In this document: positions 1-6,169 of the stretch, in pieces
Layout of the letters: every line of letters starts with the position of its first letter
Position numbering within the stretch: position 1 is the stretch's first letter
Assembly: GCA_002377985.1 (NCBI GenBank)
Contig: DFQW01000098.1
Location: forward strand, 1 to 6,169
From: Halieaceae bacterium UBA3479
Lineage (GTDB): Bacteria > Pseudomonadota > Gammaproteobacteria > Pseudomonadales > Halieaceae
Direction of reading: 5' to 3'
Length of the DNA: 6,169 nucleotides
Notes under the pieces: model-generated
Database searches by the model: none
What the model was told of the DNA's origin: nothing
The model's input: only the letters and a program-made list of their open reading frames with translations
Program-made: the position numbers and the translations under genes

Positions 1-44
1 ATTCAGGCCTTTCTCTCGCCAAGCTAACCTGAAAAGCGCTATCT

Positions 45-57
45 TTAGGTCACCTAA
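45..57. promoter_or_regulatory. 13-bp perfect dyad, candidate LysR-type operator
   Basis: TTAGGT-C-ACCTAA is a perfect inverted repeat with a one-base centre. It has the T-N11-A form typical of LysR-type regulator boxes, and it lies 40-52 bases before the two possible starts of the FAD-subunit gene, in the only sizeable non-coding stretch of the window. A weak sigma70-like promoter, TCGCCA (16-21) with an 18-base gap to TATCTT (40-45), would put the transcription start on the dyad, but each box matches consensus at only four of six positions. The dyad is seen directly; the operator role is inferred, and no regulator gene is present in the window. Confidence 0.35.
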
Positions 58-109
58 GCGATCACTTGCTTGCAGAAGCCGAACCAATAAGAAACGGGTG
101 CATTCAGCT

Positions 110-982
110 ATGGCAGTTCAGGAATTTCTCTCTCCCAGGTCACTATCAGAGGCGCAAGCGGCTGTCGGCGAGGGGGCAGCCAGCGCTTGGCTCGCGGGCG
201 GTACGGATTTGCTGGTCGGCATTCGGTTGGGCGCACGCGACCCGGCGCGGGTCATTGATCTCAAACATATCCCGGAGTTGACAGCGATTGAGGTGGGCGA
301 GACGTCGGTGCGGATCGGCGCGGCGGCATCGGCTTTTGATGTGCTGCACAATTCTGATGTGCCATCGCTGTTTCCAGGACTCGCCGAGGCGCTCGATTTA
401 ATTGGTTCTACCCAGATAACCGGCCGATGCTCGGCGGGTGGCAATCTCTGTAATGCGTCACCGGCAGCAGACAGCATTCCAGCACTTATTGCCAATGGAG
501 CGCAGTGCCGCATTCTGGGGCCTGATGGAGAGCGCACCCTTGCGGTAGAGGATTTTGTGTTGGGACCAAACCAAAACGCCCTGGTGCCGGGTGAGTTATT
601 GGTTGAGCTCATTCTACCGAGGCCCGCGCCTGGCACTTCAGACGCCTACTTGCGGCTAACACCGCGCACCGAAATGGACATCGCGGTGGCCGGAGCCGGG
701 GTTTCGATCACGGTTGATGAGTCGGGCACCTGTGCCGCTGCAAGAGTGGCGATCGGAGCGGTGGCACCCACAGCGTTGTTAGTTGATGCGGCGGGTGAGG
801 CGTTGGCAGGGTCACAGTTGGATCAAGCCGTAATCGATGCGGCAGTAGCGGCTGTGCGTGCCGCGGCTAAACCCATTTCCGATAAGCGCGGCACTGCCGA
901 GTACCGCACCCATGTGGTGGGCGTGCTGGTATCGCGGGCCATTGCCAAGGCCCAGGCACGTATTCAGGAGGCCCGATTATGA
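110..982 (+). CDS. FAD-binding (medium) subunit of a xanthine oxidase-family molybdenum hydroxylase
   Basis: This subunit takes electrons from the [2Fe-2S] subunit onto FAD and passes them to an acceptor, probably in the cytoplasm. The 290-residue length fits CoxM-type medium subunits. Visible motifs are AGGTDLL near residues 29-35 and GGNLCNASPAAD at 110-121, the two flavin-binding signatures of the PCMH-type FAD domain. The C-terminal part carries the CO dehydrogenase flavoprotein C-terminal domain, with the conserved KRGTAEYRTHVVGVL stretch near 259-273. The usual Thr-Ile before GGN is Ser-Ala here. There is no inserted [4Fe-4S] loop as in 4-hydroxybenzoyl-CoA reductase HcrB. I chose ATG at 110 because MAVQEFLSP aligns with the normal family start; an in-frame GTG at 98 would add four residues, and neither start has a strong ribosome site. 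The stop overlaps the next gene as ATGA. The substrate cannot be read from this subunit. Confidence 0.93.
   Translation: MAVQEFLSPRSLSEAQAAVGEGAASAWLAGGTDLLVGIRLGARDPARVIDLKHIPELTAIEVGETSVRIGAAASAFDVLHNSDVPSLFPGLAEALDLIGSTQITGRCSAGGNLCNASPAADSIPALIANGAQCRILGPDGERTLAVEDFVLGPNQNALVPGELLVELILPRPAPGTSDAYLRLTPRTEMDIAVAGAGVSITVDESGTCAAARVAIGAVAPTALLVDAAGEALAGSQLDQAVIDAAVAAVRAAAKPISDKRGTAEYRTHVVGVLVSRAIAKAQARIQEARL
966..971 (+). promoter_or_regulatory. ribosome binding site of the iron-sulfur subunit gene
   Basis: AGGAGG is a full consensus Shine-Dalgarno sequence lying inside the last codons of the FAD-subunit gene, seven bases before ATG 979. It fixes the start at 979 rather than the in-frame ATG at 1000. 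Together with the ATGA stop/start overlap it suggests translational coupling. Confidence 0.8.
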
Positions 983-1473
983 ACAAGCCGCTCAATAAAA
1001 TGGCGGTGCAGGCCACCATCAACGGTGAAGACACTGCGTTTCTATGCTCGCCAGGGCAGGTGCTGGCTGAAGTACTCCGCGACGAGCTCGACTTGATCGG
1101 CACCAAGATCGGCTGCAACACCGGTGACTGTGGCGCATGCTCGGTGCTGGTGAACGATCGCCTCGTGTGTTCCTGTCTGGTGCTGGCGGCTGAGGTCGAA
1201 GGCCAGACCGTGGAGACTATCGAGGGTATCGCGAGAGGAGGAAAGCTCCACCCGGTGCAACAGAAGCTGCTGGAGCACGGTGGCTTGCAGTGCGGCATCT
1301 GCACGCCGGGTGTGGTGATTGCTGCCAAGGCGTTGTTAGAGCACAACCCTGATCCCACCGAGGAGCAGGCGCGTTATTGGTTGGCCGGCAATCTTTGCCG
1401 CTGTACGGGATACGACAAGATCATTCGCGCGGTGTTGGATGCCGCCAAGACCATGCGCGGGGAGGCAGCATGA
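979..1473 (+). CDS. Two-[2Fe-2S] (small) subunit of a xanthine oxidase-family molybdenum hydroxylase
   Basis: This is the electron-transfer subunit linking the Mo site to FAD. At 164 residues it has the usual length for separate small subunits (CoxS type). The N-terminal plant-ferredoxin-like domain carries the first cluster: C46, C51 and C54 in GCNTGDCGAC, then C66 in CSCLV. The C-terminal four-helix [2Fe-2S]-binding domain carries the second: C105 and C108 in QCGICTPG, and C140 and C142 in NLCRCTGY. All eight ligands are present, as is Q104, which in this family lies next to the molybdopterin dinucleotide. C64 and C23 are extra cysteines not needed for the clusters. The gene overlaps both neighbours by four bases (ATGA), so it is the middle gene of a tight operon. 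Family assignment is very secure; the substrate is not. Confidence 0.96.
   Translation: MNKPLNKMAVQATINGEDTAFLCSPGQVLAEVLRDELDLIGTKIGCNTGDCGACSVLVNDRLVCSCLVLAAEVEGQTVETIEGIARGGKLHPVQQKLLEHGGLQCGICTPGVVIAAKALLEHNPDPTEEQARYWLAGNLCRCTGYDKIIRAVLDAAKTMRGEAA
1459..1465 (+). promoter_or_regulatory. ribosome binding site of the Mo-subunit gene
   Basis: GGGGAGG lies in the last codons of the iron-sulfur subunit gene, four bases before ATG 1470. It supports 1470 as the start of the large subunit, whose frame stays open upstream to 1377, and it makes the second ATGA junction look translationally coupled. Confidence 0.7.
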
Positions 1474-3704
1474 ACGCCTATCAGGAATTCAAAGTCATCG
1501 GTTCACGGCCGGTTCGGCCCGATGGGTTGGATAAGGTTACCGGCCGTGCGCGCTACGGCGCAGATCTCAATATGCAGGGTCAGATATACGGCCATGTAGT
1601 CCGCAGCCCCCATGCCCACGCGGTCATTCAATCCATAGATTGCAGCAAGGCATTGGCAATGGAAGGTGTGCTTGCGGTGATGACCGGCGATGACCTCGTG
1701 AAACCGGGCAACGAGATGCTGGGCGGCGGTGAAGGTGCTATGGCGCTCAAGGATGTCGTGCCCATGGTGATGTCACAGGGCAAAGTGCTGTTTCATTCAC
1801 AGGCGGTCGCTGCGGTGGCGGCGACATCGCCAGAATTGGCGGCTGAGGCGGCGCGCGCCGTCGAGGTGGTTTATGAGGTGCTACCCGCGGTCACCGATGT
1901 ACACAAGGCTCTGGCTGATGATGCGCCGATACTGCACGACGACCGCTTTCCCGATGGCTACCCTGAAGAGCCCACCAATCTCGCCACACATATTAGTCTG
2001 ACCGTCGGTGACCCGGACGCGGCTTTTGAAAAAGCCGACGTGGTGATCGAGCACACCTACTCAGTACCCATGTGCCACCAAGGCTACATTGAACCCCACG
2101 CCTGCGTGGCGCGGGTCGATCCTGCCGGGCGCGTCGAGCTGTGGTGCTGTACTCAGGGACACTTTACGGTGCGCCATTACACCTCAGCCGTCACCGGCAT
2201 TGATCAAGGCAAAATCAAGGTTACCGCCTCCGAAATCGGCGGCGGCTTTGGCGGCAAAACCACCGTTTATCTCGAACCCCTTGCCGTAGTGCTTGCACAA
2301 AAAGCGGGCCGTCCCGTGAAGATGGTGATGGATCGCGGCGATGTGTTCCGCGCCACAGGCCCCGCACCGGGTGCCGAAACCAGAGTTAAGTTAGGGGCCA
2401 TGCGAGACGGCACTTTGGTCGCCGCCGATGTGGAGTGCTTGATGGACTCCGGGGCCTACAACGGCAACCCCGCCGGGATCCCCGCCTTTATGGCGACGGC
2501 GTGTTACAAGCTGACCGACGCGCGTTCCACCGGGCGCTCGGTGTACACAAATAAACCCAAAATCCACGCCTATCGCGCGCCAAGCATTCCCCAGGTCACC
2601 CTGGGCTTTGAGCTCGCCATTACCGAACTAGCTGCCGAGTTGGGTATGGACCCGATCGACTTCAGATTGATGAATGCCGTGGAAGAGGGCGATGCCAACA
2701 TGATGGGTGCGCCCTATAAACGCATTGGCTTGCGTGAATGCCTGGAAGTCGCGCGCAATCACCCACACTACCAATCCGCCGTGGCCGAGGGCGCCGGGCG
2801 GGGCGTGGCCATGGGTTACTGGATTAACGCCGGTATGCAATCCAGTGCCACCATCAACGTGAGCTCAGATGGTCACGTTGCCGTGCTAACGGGCAGCCCT
2901 GACATTGGTGGATCACGGGCTTCGATGGCGCTGATGGCCTCTGAAGTACTGGGGATTCCCTTTGAGCATATTCACCCCCAGGTGGCGGCAACGGATTCGG
3001 TGGGGCATACCGACGTCACGGGCGGTAGCCGCACCACACTGGCGACGGGGCAGGCAGTGATTCAAGCGGCAGAACAGTGCGTGGCGGAAATGTGTCGCCG
3101 TGCTGCGTCGGAGTGGGGAGTGGAGGCTGGAGTGGTCACGTGGTCTCAGGGTGCAGCCCATCACGGGGAGAACACGCTCACTTTCGAACAGCTAGCGAGA
3201 CGGGCCGGCGGGATGGGCGGTCCGCTGACTTTTTCCAGCTCATTGACTTCCACCAGCACCGCGCCGGGATTCGGGGTGCATATTTGCGATGCCGAGGTCG
3301 ATAAAGAAACCGGTCGCACCACCATCACGCGCTACACCGCCATACAGGATGCGGGCAAAGCGATCCACCCCGATTATGTCGAGGGTCAGATGCAGGGCGG
3401 CGCGGTGCAGGGCATTGGCTGGGCGTTGAATGAAGAATATCTCTACAACGCCGACGGTGTGCTCGAAAACCCCGGCTTCCTCGATTACCGCATACCGGTT
3501 GCATCGGATCTGCCCTATATCGATACGGTCATTGTCGAGATACCCAATCCGTTACACCCCTTTGGCGTCAAAGGTGTCGGAGAGGTGCCGATTGTGCCAC
3601 CCATGCCCGCGATCGCTGAGGCGGTATATCAGTCCACAGGCGTGCGCTTCAGAGATTTGCCTCTGAACCCACCCAAGATTGTGGCTGGGCTGGCGAGCGG
3701 TTAG
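1470..3704 (+). CDS. Molybdopterin-binding catalytic (large) subunit of a xanthine oxidase-family hydroxylase, substrate unknown
   Basis: This is the catalytic subunit, which hydroxylates a carbon (aldehyde, N-heterocycle or similar) with water as oxygen source, using a molybdopterin cofactor. It has 744 residues, close to other free-standing large subunits. It starts with the aldehyde oxidase/xanthine dehydrogenase a/b hammerhead domain (about 20-135), followed by two Mo-cofactor-binding domains (about 155-400 and 420-690). Motifs: TQGHF at 228-232, GGGFGGK at 257-263, AYRAP at 367-371 with R369 at the substrate-orienting Arg position, and GVGE at 702-705 with E705 as the expected catalytic base. 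T264 stands where xanthine dehydrogenases have Glu after GGGFGGK, and A370 where form I CO dehydrogenase has its Cu-binding Cys. The usual GQG of the second Mo domain reads GGS at 480-482. There is no signal peptide, so it is probably cytoplasmic. ATG 1470 was chosen for its ribosome site and ATGA overlap. The family is secure, but neither xanthine nor CO is a supported substrate. Confidence 0.95.
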   Translation: MNAYQEFKVIGSRPVRPDGLDKVTGRARYGADLNMQGQIYGHVVRSPHAHAVIQSIDCSKALAMEGVLAVMTGDDLVKPGNEMLGGGEGAMALKDVVPMVMSQGKVLFHSQAVAAVAATSPELAAEAARAVEVVYEVLPAVTDVHKALADDAPILHDDRFPDGYPEEPTNLATHISLTVGDPDAAFEKADVVIEHTYSVPMCHQGYIEPHACVARVDPAGRVELWCCTQGHFTVRHYTSAVTGIDQGKIKVTASEIGGGFGGKTTVYLEPLAVVLAQKAGRPVKMVMDRGDVFRATGPAPGAETRVKLGAMRDGTLVAADVECLMDSGAYNGNPAGIPAFMATACYKLTDARSTGRSVYTNKPKIHAYRAPSIPQVTLGFELAITELAAELGMDPIDFRLMNAVEEGDANMMGAPYKRIGLRECLEVARNHPHYQSAVAEGAGRGVAMGYWINAGMQSSATINVSSDGHVAVLTGSPDIGGSRASMALMASEVLGIPFEHIHPQVAATDSVGHTDVTGGSRTTLATGQAVIQAAEQCVAEMCRRAASEWGVEAGVVTWSQGAAHHGENTLTFEQLARRAGGMGGPLTFSSSLTSTSTAPGFGVHICDAEVDKETGRTTITRYTAIQDAGKAIHPDYVEGQMQGGAVQGIGWALNEEYLYNADGVLENPGFLDYRIPVASDLPYIDTVIVEIPNPLHPFGVKGVGEVPIVPPMPAIAEAVYQSTGVRFRDLPLNPPKIVAGLASG

Positions 3705-3728
3705 CGCGGCGTTGCACCCAAAAGTGGT
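3705..3728. other. 24-base convergent intergenic gap
   Basis: The stop codons of the Mo-subunit gene (+) and the hydrolase lipoprotein gene (-) face each other across only 24 bases. The best hairpin nearby is a 4-bp stem, GGTC (3726-3729) with GACC (3734-3737), without a T-run on either side, so no intrinsic terminator can be supported. Transcripts from the two operons may overlap at their 3' ends. Confidence 0.6.
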
Positions 3729-4868
3729 CTATGGACCGTCAGGACCCGTCGCGGCCTTAGCGAGATCTTCCTCGATGTAGCGCAGGATGGCTTCCAGTGC
3801 AATTTCGCGCGGAAAATCGTTTTGGTCTGCAAAGACGGCTTGCGTAATCGCATGTTGCCGCGCGATCGGCACCGACATGGCCCAGTGATCGGCATTGAAA
3901 AACCCGAGGACCGTGGAGCCGGGTATTACTTGATCATAGAACACCACCTGGGAGTCGTTGCGCGCATCCTTTAATTCCCCGAGTTGGCGATGAAACCGCT
4001 GCAGGCCGTTGGAGATATTCTCGGGGTCTGGAAACGCGATCACTGAGTAGTAGCGGATGTGCTCCGGCAGGGTGTTTTCAGCAAACCACGCCACACGGTT
4101 AGCGGGGCTGAGGGTCTCGAGAGCCTTGGAGTCCTTTTTTTCACACTCGGCGCCCGGAATGTGGGTCAACCACTTGAGCTGTTTTTCGTCCGCCGTGTCG
4201 GCGAGGGGGGACCCCCATACCGCGCCGGCGTAAGACACCACCGCTGAGACCCTTTTGGTGAGTTCCGGGTAGGCAATAAGGAACGCAAAAATATCAGGGA
4301 CCCCTTTGGAATATCCAACGAGGATGAGGGGCTGATCGCTGTGCTCGGGTCCGAGGTTGGCTACATAGTCGGCGATCAGCGTCGCATTGGTCTCCGAGCT
4401 GGCAATGCCCTCTACCTGAATAAAACCGGTCTCATAGCCCAGCGTTGCCACGTGGTTGGGGGCCGAGTTGTCATGATGCAGCCACGCCTTGATGCAAGAA
4501 TAGGCCAGCCCCGGCACCATCTTCGCCAACAGTCGGGCTGAAGATACCCCCAGATCGACAGGTTCACCGGTCGCCTGCGGCTCATCCTCAAAACGCACCA
4601 AGGCGTCCTCACAGGGCCGATAATCCGGTAGCGATTCTCCATGGTCCTCGGTTGCAGCACAAAAAATCTCCCTGAATCGCGCTCGTCCGTCCGTTACGTT
4701 GTAGGCATTGCCAGGCTCGAAGGAGATCGGTTCGAGTGTTTGTGAGAAGGGCACCTGTGGCTGACTCGAGCAGGCTGCGACGAGCGCTACCAGCGCAAAC
4801 AACACGACGCCTTTCGTTAAGTCCCGGGCGGTATGGCGCGGTAACGATGCATTGGTGTTGGCCATCAT
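3729..4868 (-). CDS. Putative alpha/beta-hydrolase lipoprotein
   Basis: This is a predicted lipid-anchored serine hydrolase or hydrolase-like protein; its substrate is unknown. Of 379 residues, a basic n-region and hydrophobic stretch (about 20-32) end in lipobox VAAC with C33. Ser at +2 (no Asp) suggests the outer membrane. A Cys-containing segment follows (C70 in REIFC, C86 in DYRPC), then the alpha/beta core: LILVGYSKG with nucleophile S187 in G-x-S-x-G, D312 in YDQVIPGS and H328 in NADHW. Ser-Asp-His in this order fits a catalytic triad, although D281 is another possible acid. ATG 4868 overlaps the upstream stop as ATGA, and AGGG at 4877-4874 is its ribosome site; the adjacent ATG 4865 is almost as good. 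The frame runs open to 4919, which would put about 17 extra residues before the signal peptide and is less likely. It is probably co-expressed with the LssY_C lipoprotein gene. Confidence 0.8.
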   Translation of the reverse strand: MMANTNASLPRHTARDLTKGVVLFALVALVAACSSQPQVPFSQTLEPISFEPGNAYNVTDGRARFREIFCAATEDHGESLPDYRPCEDALVRFEDEPQATGEPVDLGVSSARLLAKMVPGLAYSCIKAWLHHDNSAPNHVATLGYETGFIQVEGIASSETNATLIADYVANLGPEHSDQPLILVGYSKGVPDIFAFLIAYPELTKRVSAVVSYAGAVWGSPLADTADEKQLKWLTHIPGAECEKKDSKALETLSPANRVAWFAENTLPEHIRYYSVIAFPDPENISNGLQRFHRQLGELKDARNDSQVVFYDQVIPGSTVLGFFNADHWAMSVPIARQHAITQAVFADQNDFPREIALEAILRYIEEDLAKAATGPDGP

Positions 4869-6169
4869 TCTTGCCCTGAAGTGTCGGGTTGAAGCGAGGG
4901 ATGCCATTGGGGCAACCATTTCAGTTGATCGATTTCAGTGAGAGATACGGGCGTCTCCGTGAAGAAAAAAACAGCGCGATAGCCATCAGAGAAGTAGGGG
5001 TCTGGCGTTAGGTTATAGAACGGTTGCTCTTGGGTTGAGCGTTGCGACCCAGACACGTAGGCGACGCCCGAGAGGCCTTGTGAGTAGGCAAGATCGCCGG
5101 CCAGACTATCGCGTGTGTGATCGACGTAGGGGTCGATCGCATGGGTCGTTAGGGTGCGTTTATTAAGCTTAACCCCAATATCTCGGCTTATTTGCCCCAA
5201 ATAAACTTCATTGCCCTGAAAGTCATAGGGTGCACGCCATAGCCGCATATGGTTTCGACGTCTAATCGATTGGCGCGCTTTCTGCAGACCAATGTCCTGA
5301 GAGCGGCCGTACAGGTAGAGGGGACTGATGGGCGAGTAGAGGTATTGACTACCAAATAGAAAAGAGCGGGTTGTCTTTAGTGCCGACTTCATGTGGTTCA
5401 CTTCGGTCGAATGCCAGCCTCGCCTGATTAGCGCCGTAAAGATAGCGTCACGAGATCCGACAAGCACGACGTTGAGCGGGTCACCCTCATCATTATTCTG
5501 CTCGTTAGTGGTGCAGCAGGGTTCGTTGCGCAGGCGAGACTGAAAGTCAGCTACGTCCTCGATGTTCTCAATGCTGGAATAGAGGCCGTCTAGGTCCACA
5601 TATTCCACGTCTGTGTTGAGTCCGGGTATTTTGACGGCGAGAGCAACATTGATGAGCAGGTCATCCCCCAATAAGTCGACATTGACGTTTTTAAACCCCT
5701 CCTCGAGATTGGTGAAAACATAACCCGCCACCGTGGTACCCGACTTGATCGGGTTTTTAAACTCGCTCTCCTGAAAGAAGACGTCCATGGCGCGCTTGGT
5801 TTCGGCTGATCCGGCGTGTCGCAAATAAGCTGCCTCTGCCGGTGAGACATAGGCGTCGTCGATCGCATTGCGAATCAGTGTCAGATCCTGCGCCGTCGTA
5901 TTTTCGACCCGTACCCAAACGGGTTGCACCCGAGACTTGTAGAGATCGGTGCCGAATAACTGCAGCGTTTGCTCCGCCGAGGGTACGGCCACCGTGACAG
6001 TGACCCCATCCCGGCTCACTGTCTTGCTGCTTTCGAATAGCCCCAGTTGCTCCCCGGACACGGGTTGTTGCCACGCTGGTGTGCAGGCTATCAGTAGGGT
6101 CAATGTCCACAGCGCGCATGCCCTCACGACGGCGCTTTTAACACAGTTGGACGCAATAAAAAGGTTCAT
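4865..6169 (-). CDS. Lipoprotein with C-terminal LssY_C domain
   Basis: The 434 residues begin with a hydrophobic segment ending in lipobox LIAC (C29, then Thr), so the mature protein is probably anchored to an outer-leaflet or periplasmic membrane face. Residues about 45-190 look like a beta-rich domain (GVTVTVAVP, VQPVWVRVEN, GTTVAGYVF). Residues about 230-370 match the LssY_C domain as I know it: DPLNVVLVGSRDA, a GW after the first helix, SPLYLYGRSQDIGLQKAR, HMRLW, VYLGQISRDIGVK and HAIDPYVDHTRDSLAGDL. LssY_C is named after Legionella LssY and has no known activity; it is often attached to membrane domains, which are absent here. The ATG is the last three bases of the window, so an earlier start cannot be excluded. 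GTG 6127 would give a shorter, very typical lipoprotein signal but has no evident ribosome site. It overlaps the hydrolase lipoprotein gene downstream by four bases. The domain call is from remembered family motifs. Confidence 0.78.
   Translation of the reverse strand: MNLFIASNCVKSAVVRACALWTLTLLIACTPAWQQPVSGEQLGLFESSKTVSRDGVTVTVAVPSAEQTLQLFGTDLYKSRVQPVWVRVENTTAQDLTLIRNAIDDAYVSPAEAAYLRHAGSAETKRAMDVFFQESEFKNPIKSGTTVAGYVFTNLEEGFKNVNVDLLGDDLLINVALAVKIPGLNTDVEYVDLDGLYSSIENIEDVADFQSRLRNEPCCTTNEQNNDEGDPLNVVLVGSRDAIFTALIRRGWHSTEVNHMKSALKTTRSFLFGSQYLYSPISPLYLYGRSQDIGLQKARQSIRRRNHMRLWRAPYDFQGNEVYLGQISRDIGVKLNKRTLTTHAIDPYVDHTRDSLAGDLAYSQGLSGVAYVSGSQRSTQEQPFYNLTPDPYFSDGYRAVFFFTETPVSLTEIDQLKWLPQWHPSLQPDTSGQE
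4874..4877 (-). promoter_or_regulatory. ribosome binding site of the hydrolase lipoprotein gene
   Basis: AGGG on the minus strand lies within the last codons of the LssY_C gene, five bases before ATG 4868 and eight before ATG 4865. It argues against the longer reading that would start at 4919 and supports translation coupled to the upstream gene. Confidence 0.5.

Noticed and set aside
66..281. Small open frame overlapping the start of the FAD subunit
   Set aside because: It has no recognisable motif and is out of frame with a clear FAD-domain gene, so it is a shadow frame.
867..1358. Minus-strand open frame opposite the small subunit
   Set aside because: Its translation is low-complexity and Ser/Pro/Cys-rich, typical of antisense reading of a GC-rich conserved gene.
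1377..1469. Upstream extension of the large-subunit reading frame to 1377
   Set aside because: It lies wholly inside the iron-sulfur subunit gene, starts at a non-ATG codon and shows no family similarity. ATG 1470 has a good ribosome site and the ATGA overlap.
3110..3135. Three copies of GGAGTGG
   Set aside because: They lie in a Trp/Gly/Val-rich coding stretch of the large subunit; they are short, irregularly spaced and keep the frame, so chance is sufficient.
110..3704. Naming the operon coxMSL
   Set aside because: The active-site Cys loop of form I CO dehydrogenase is absent in the large subunit, so the gene symbols would imply a wrong function.
4204..4216. G-run/C-run inverted repeat
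   Set aside because: It has a one-base centre that cannot form a proper loop, and it is explained by Gly-Ser-Pro codons in the hydrolase gene.
5757..6119. 120-residue minus-strand open frame within the LssY_C gene
   Set aside because: It is a different frame of the same strand, rich in Arg and Gly with no motif, while the overlapping frame has a lipobox and a recognised domain.

Overview
The window reads as chromosomal DNA of a fairly GC-rich Proteobacterium. A marine or environmental gammaproteobacterium is my best guess, from the lipoprotein-type signal peptides, the LssY_C protein and the strong AGGAGG-type ribosome sites, but the taxon is an inference and no rRNA or marker gene is present. 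There are no RNA genes, insertion sequences, CRISPR arrays or attachment sites that I can support. The window is almost fully coding.

Left part (+ strand, about 110-3704): a compact three-gene operon for a molybdenum hydroxylase of the xanthine oxidase family, in the order medium (FAD), small (2x[2Fe-2S]), large (Mo-cofactor). Both junctions are ATGA overlaps with a good Shine-Dalgarno sequence in the end of the upstream gene, so the subunits are probably translationally coupled. The expected electron path is substrate to Mo (large), to two [2Fe-2S] clusters (small), to FAD (medium), to an acceptor. All cluster cysteines and the catalytic Glu of the GVGE motif are present, so the enzyme looks intact. 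The gene order matches coxMSL, but the large subunit lacks the Cys-containing active-site loop of form I CO dehydrogenase. It also lacks the Glu that follows GGGFGGK in xanthine dehydrogenases. The substrate is therefore unassigned. About 40 bases upstream of the first gene is a perfect 13-bp dyad of the T-N11-A kind used by LysR-type regulators.

Right part (- strand, 6169 down to 3729): two lipoprotein genes, also joined by an ATGA overlap. The upstream one encodes a 434-residue protein with a lipobox, a beta-rich N-terminal region and an LssY_C domain (function unknown). The downstream one encodes a 379-residue lipoprotein with an alpha/beta-hydrolase core (GYSKG nucleophile elbow, a likely Asp and His). 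Together they look like a two-protein envelope module with no function that I know of, and they are the best candidate here for something undescribed.

The two operons converge, with only 24 bases between their stop codons and no convincing terminator. The only other non-coding stretch is bases 1-109, which holds the dyad and at most a weak promoter.
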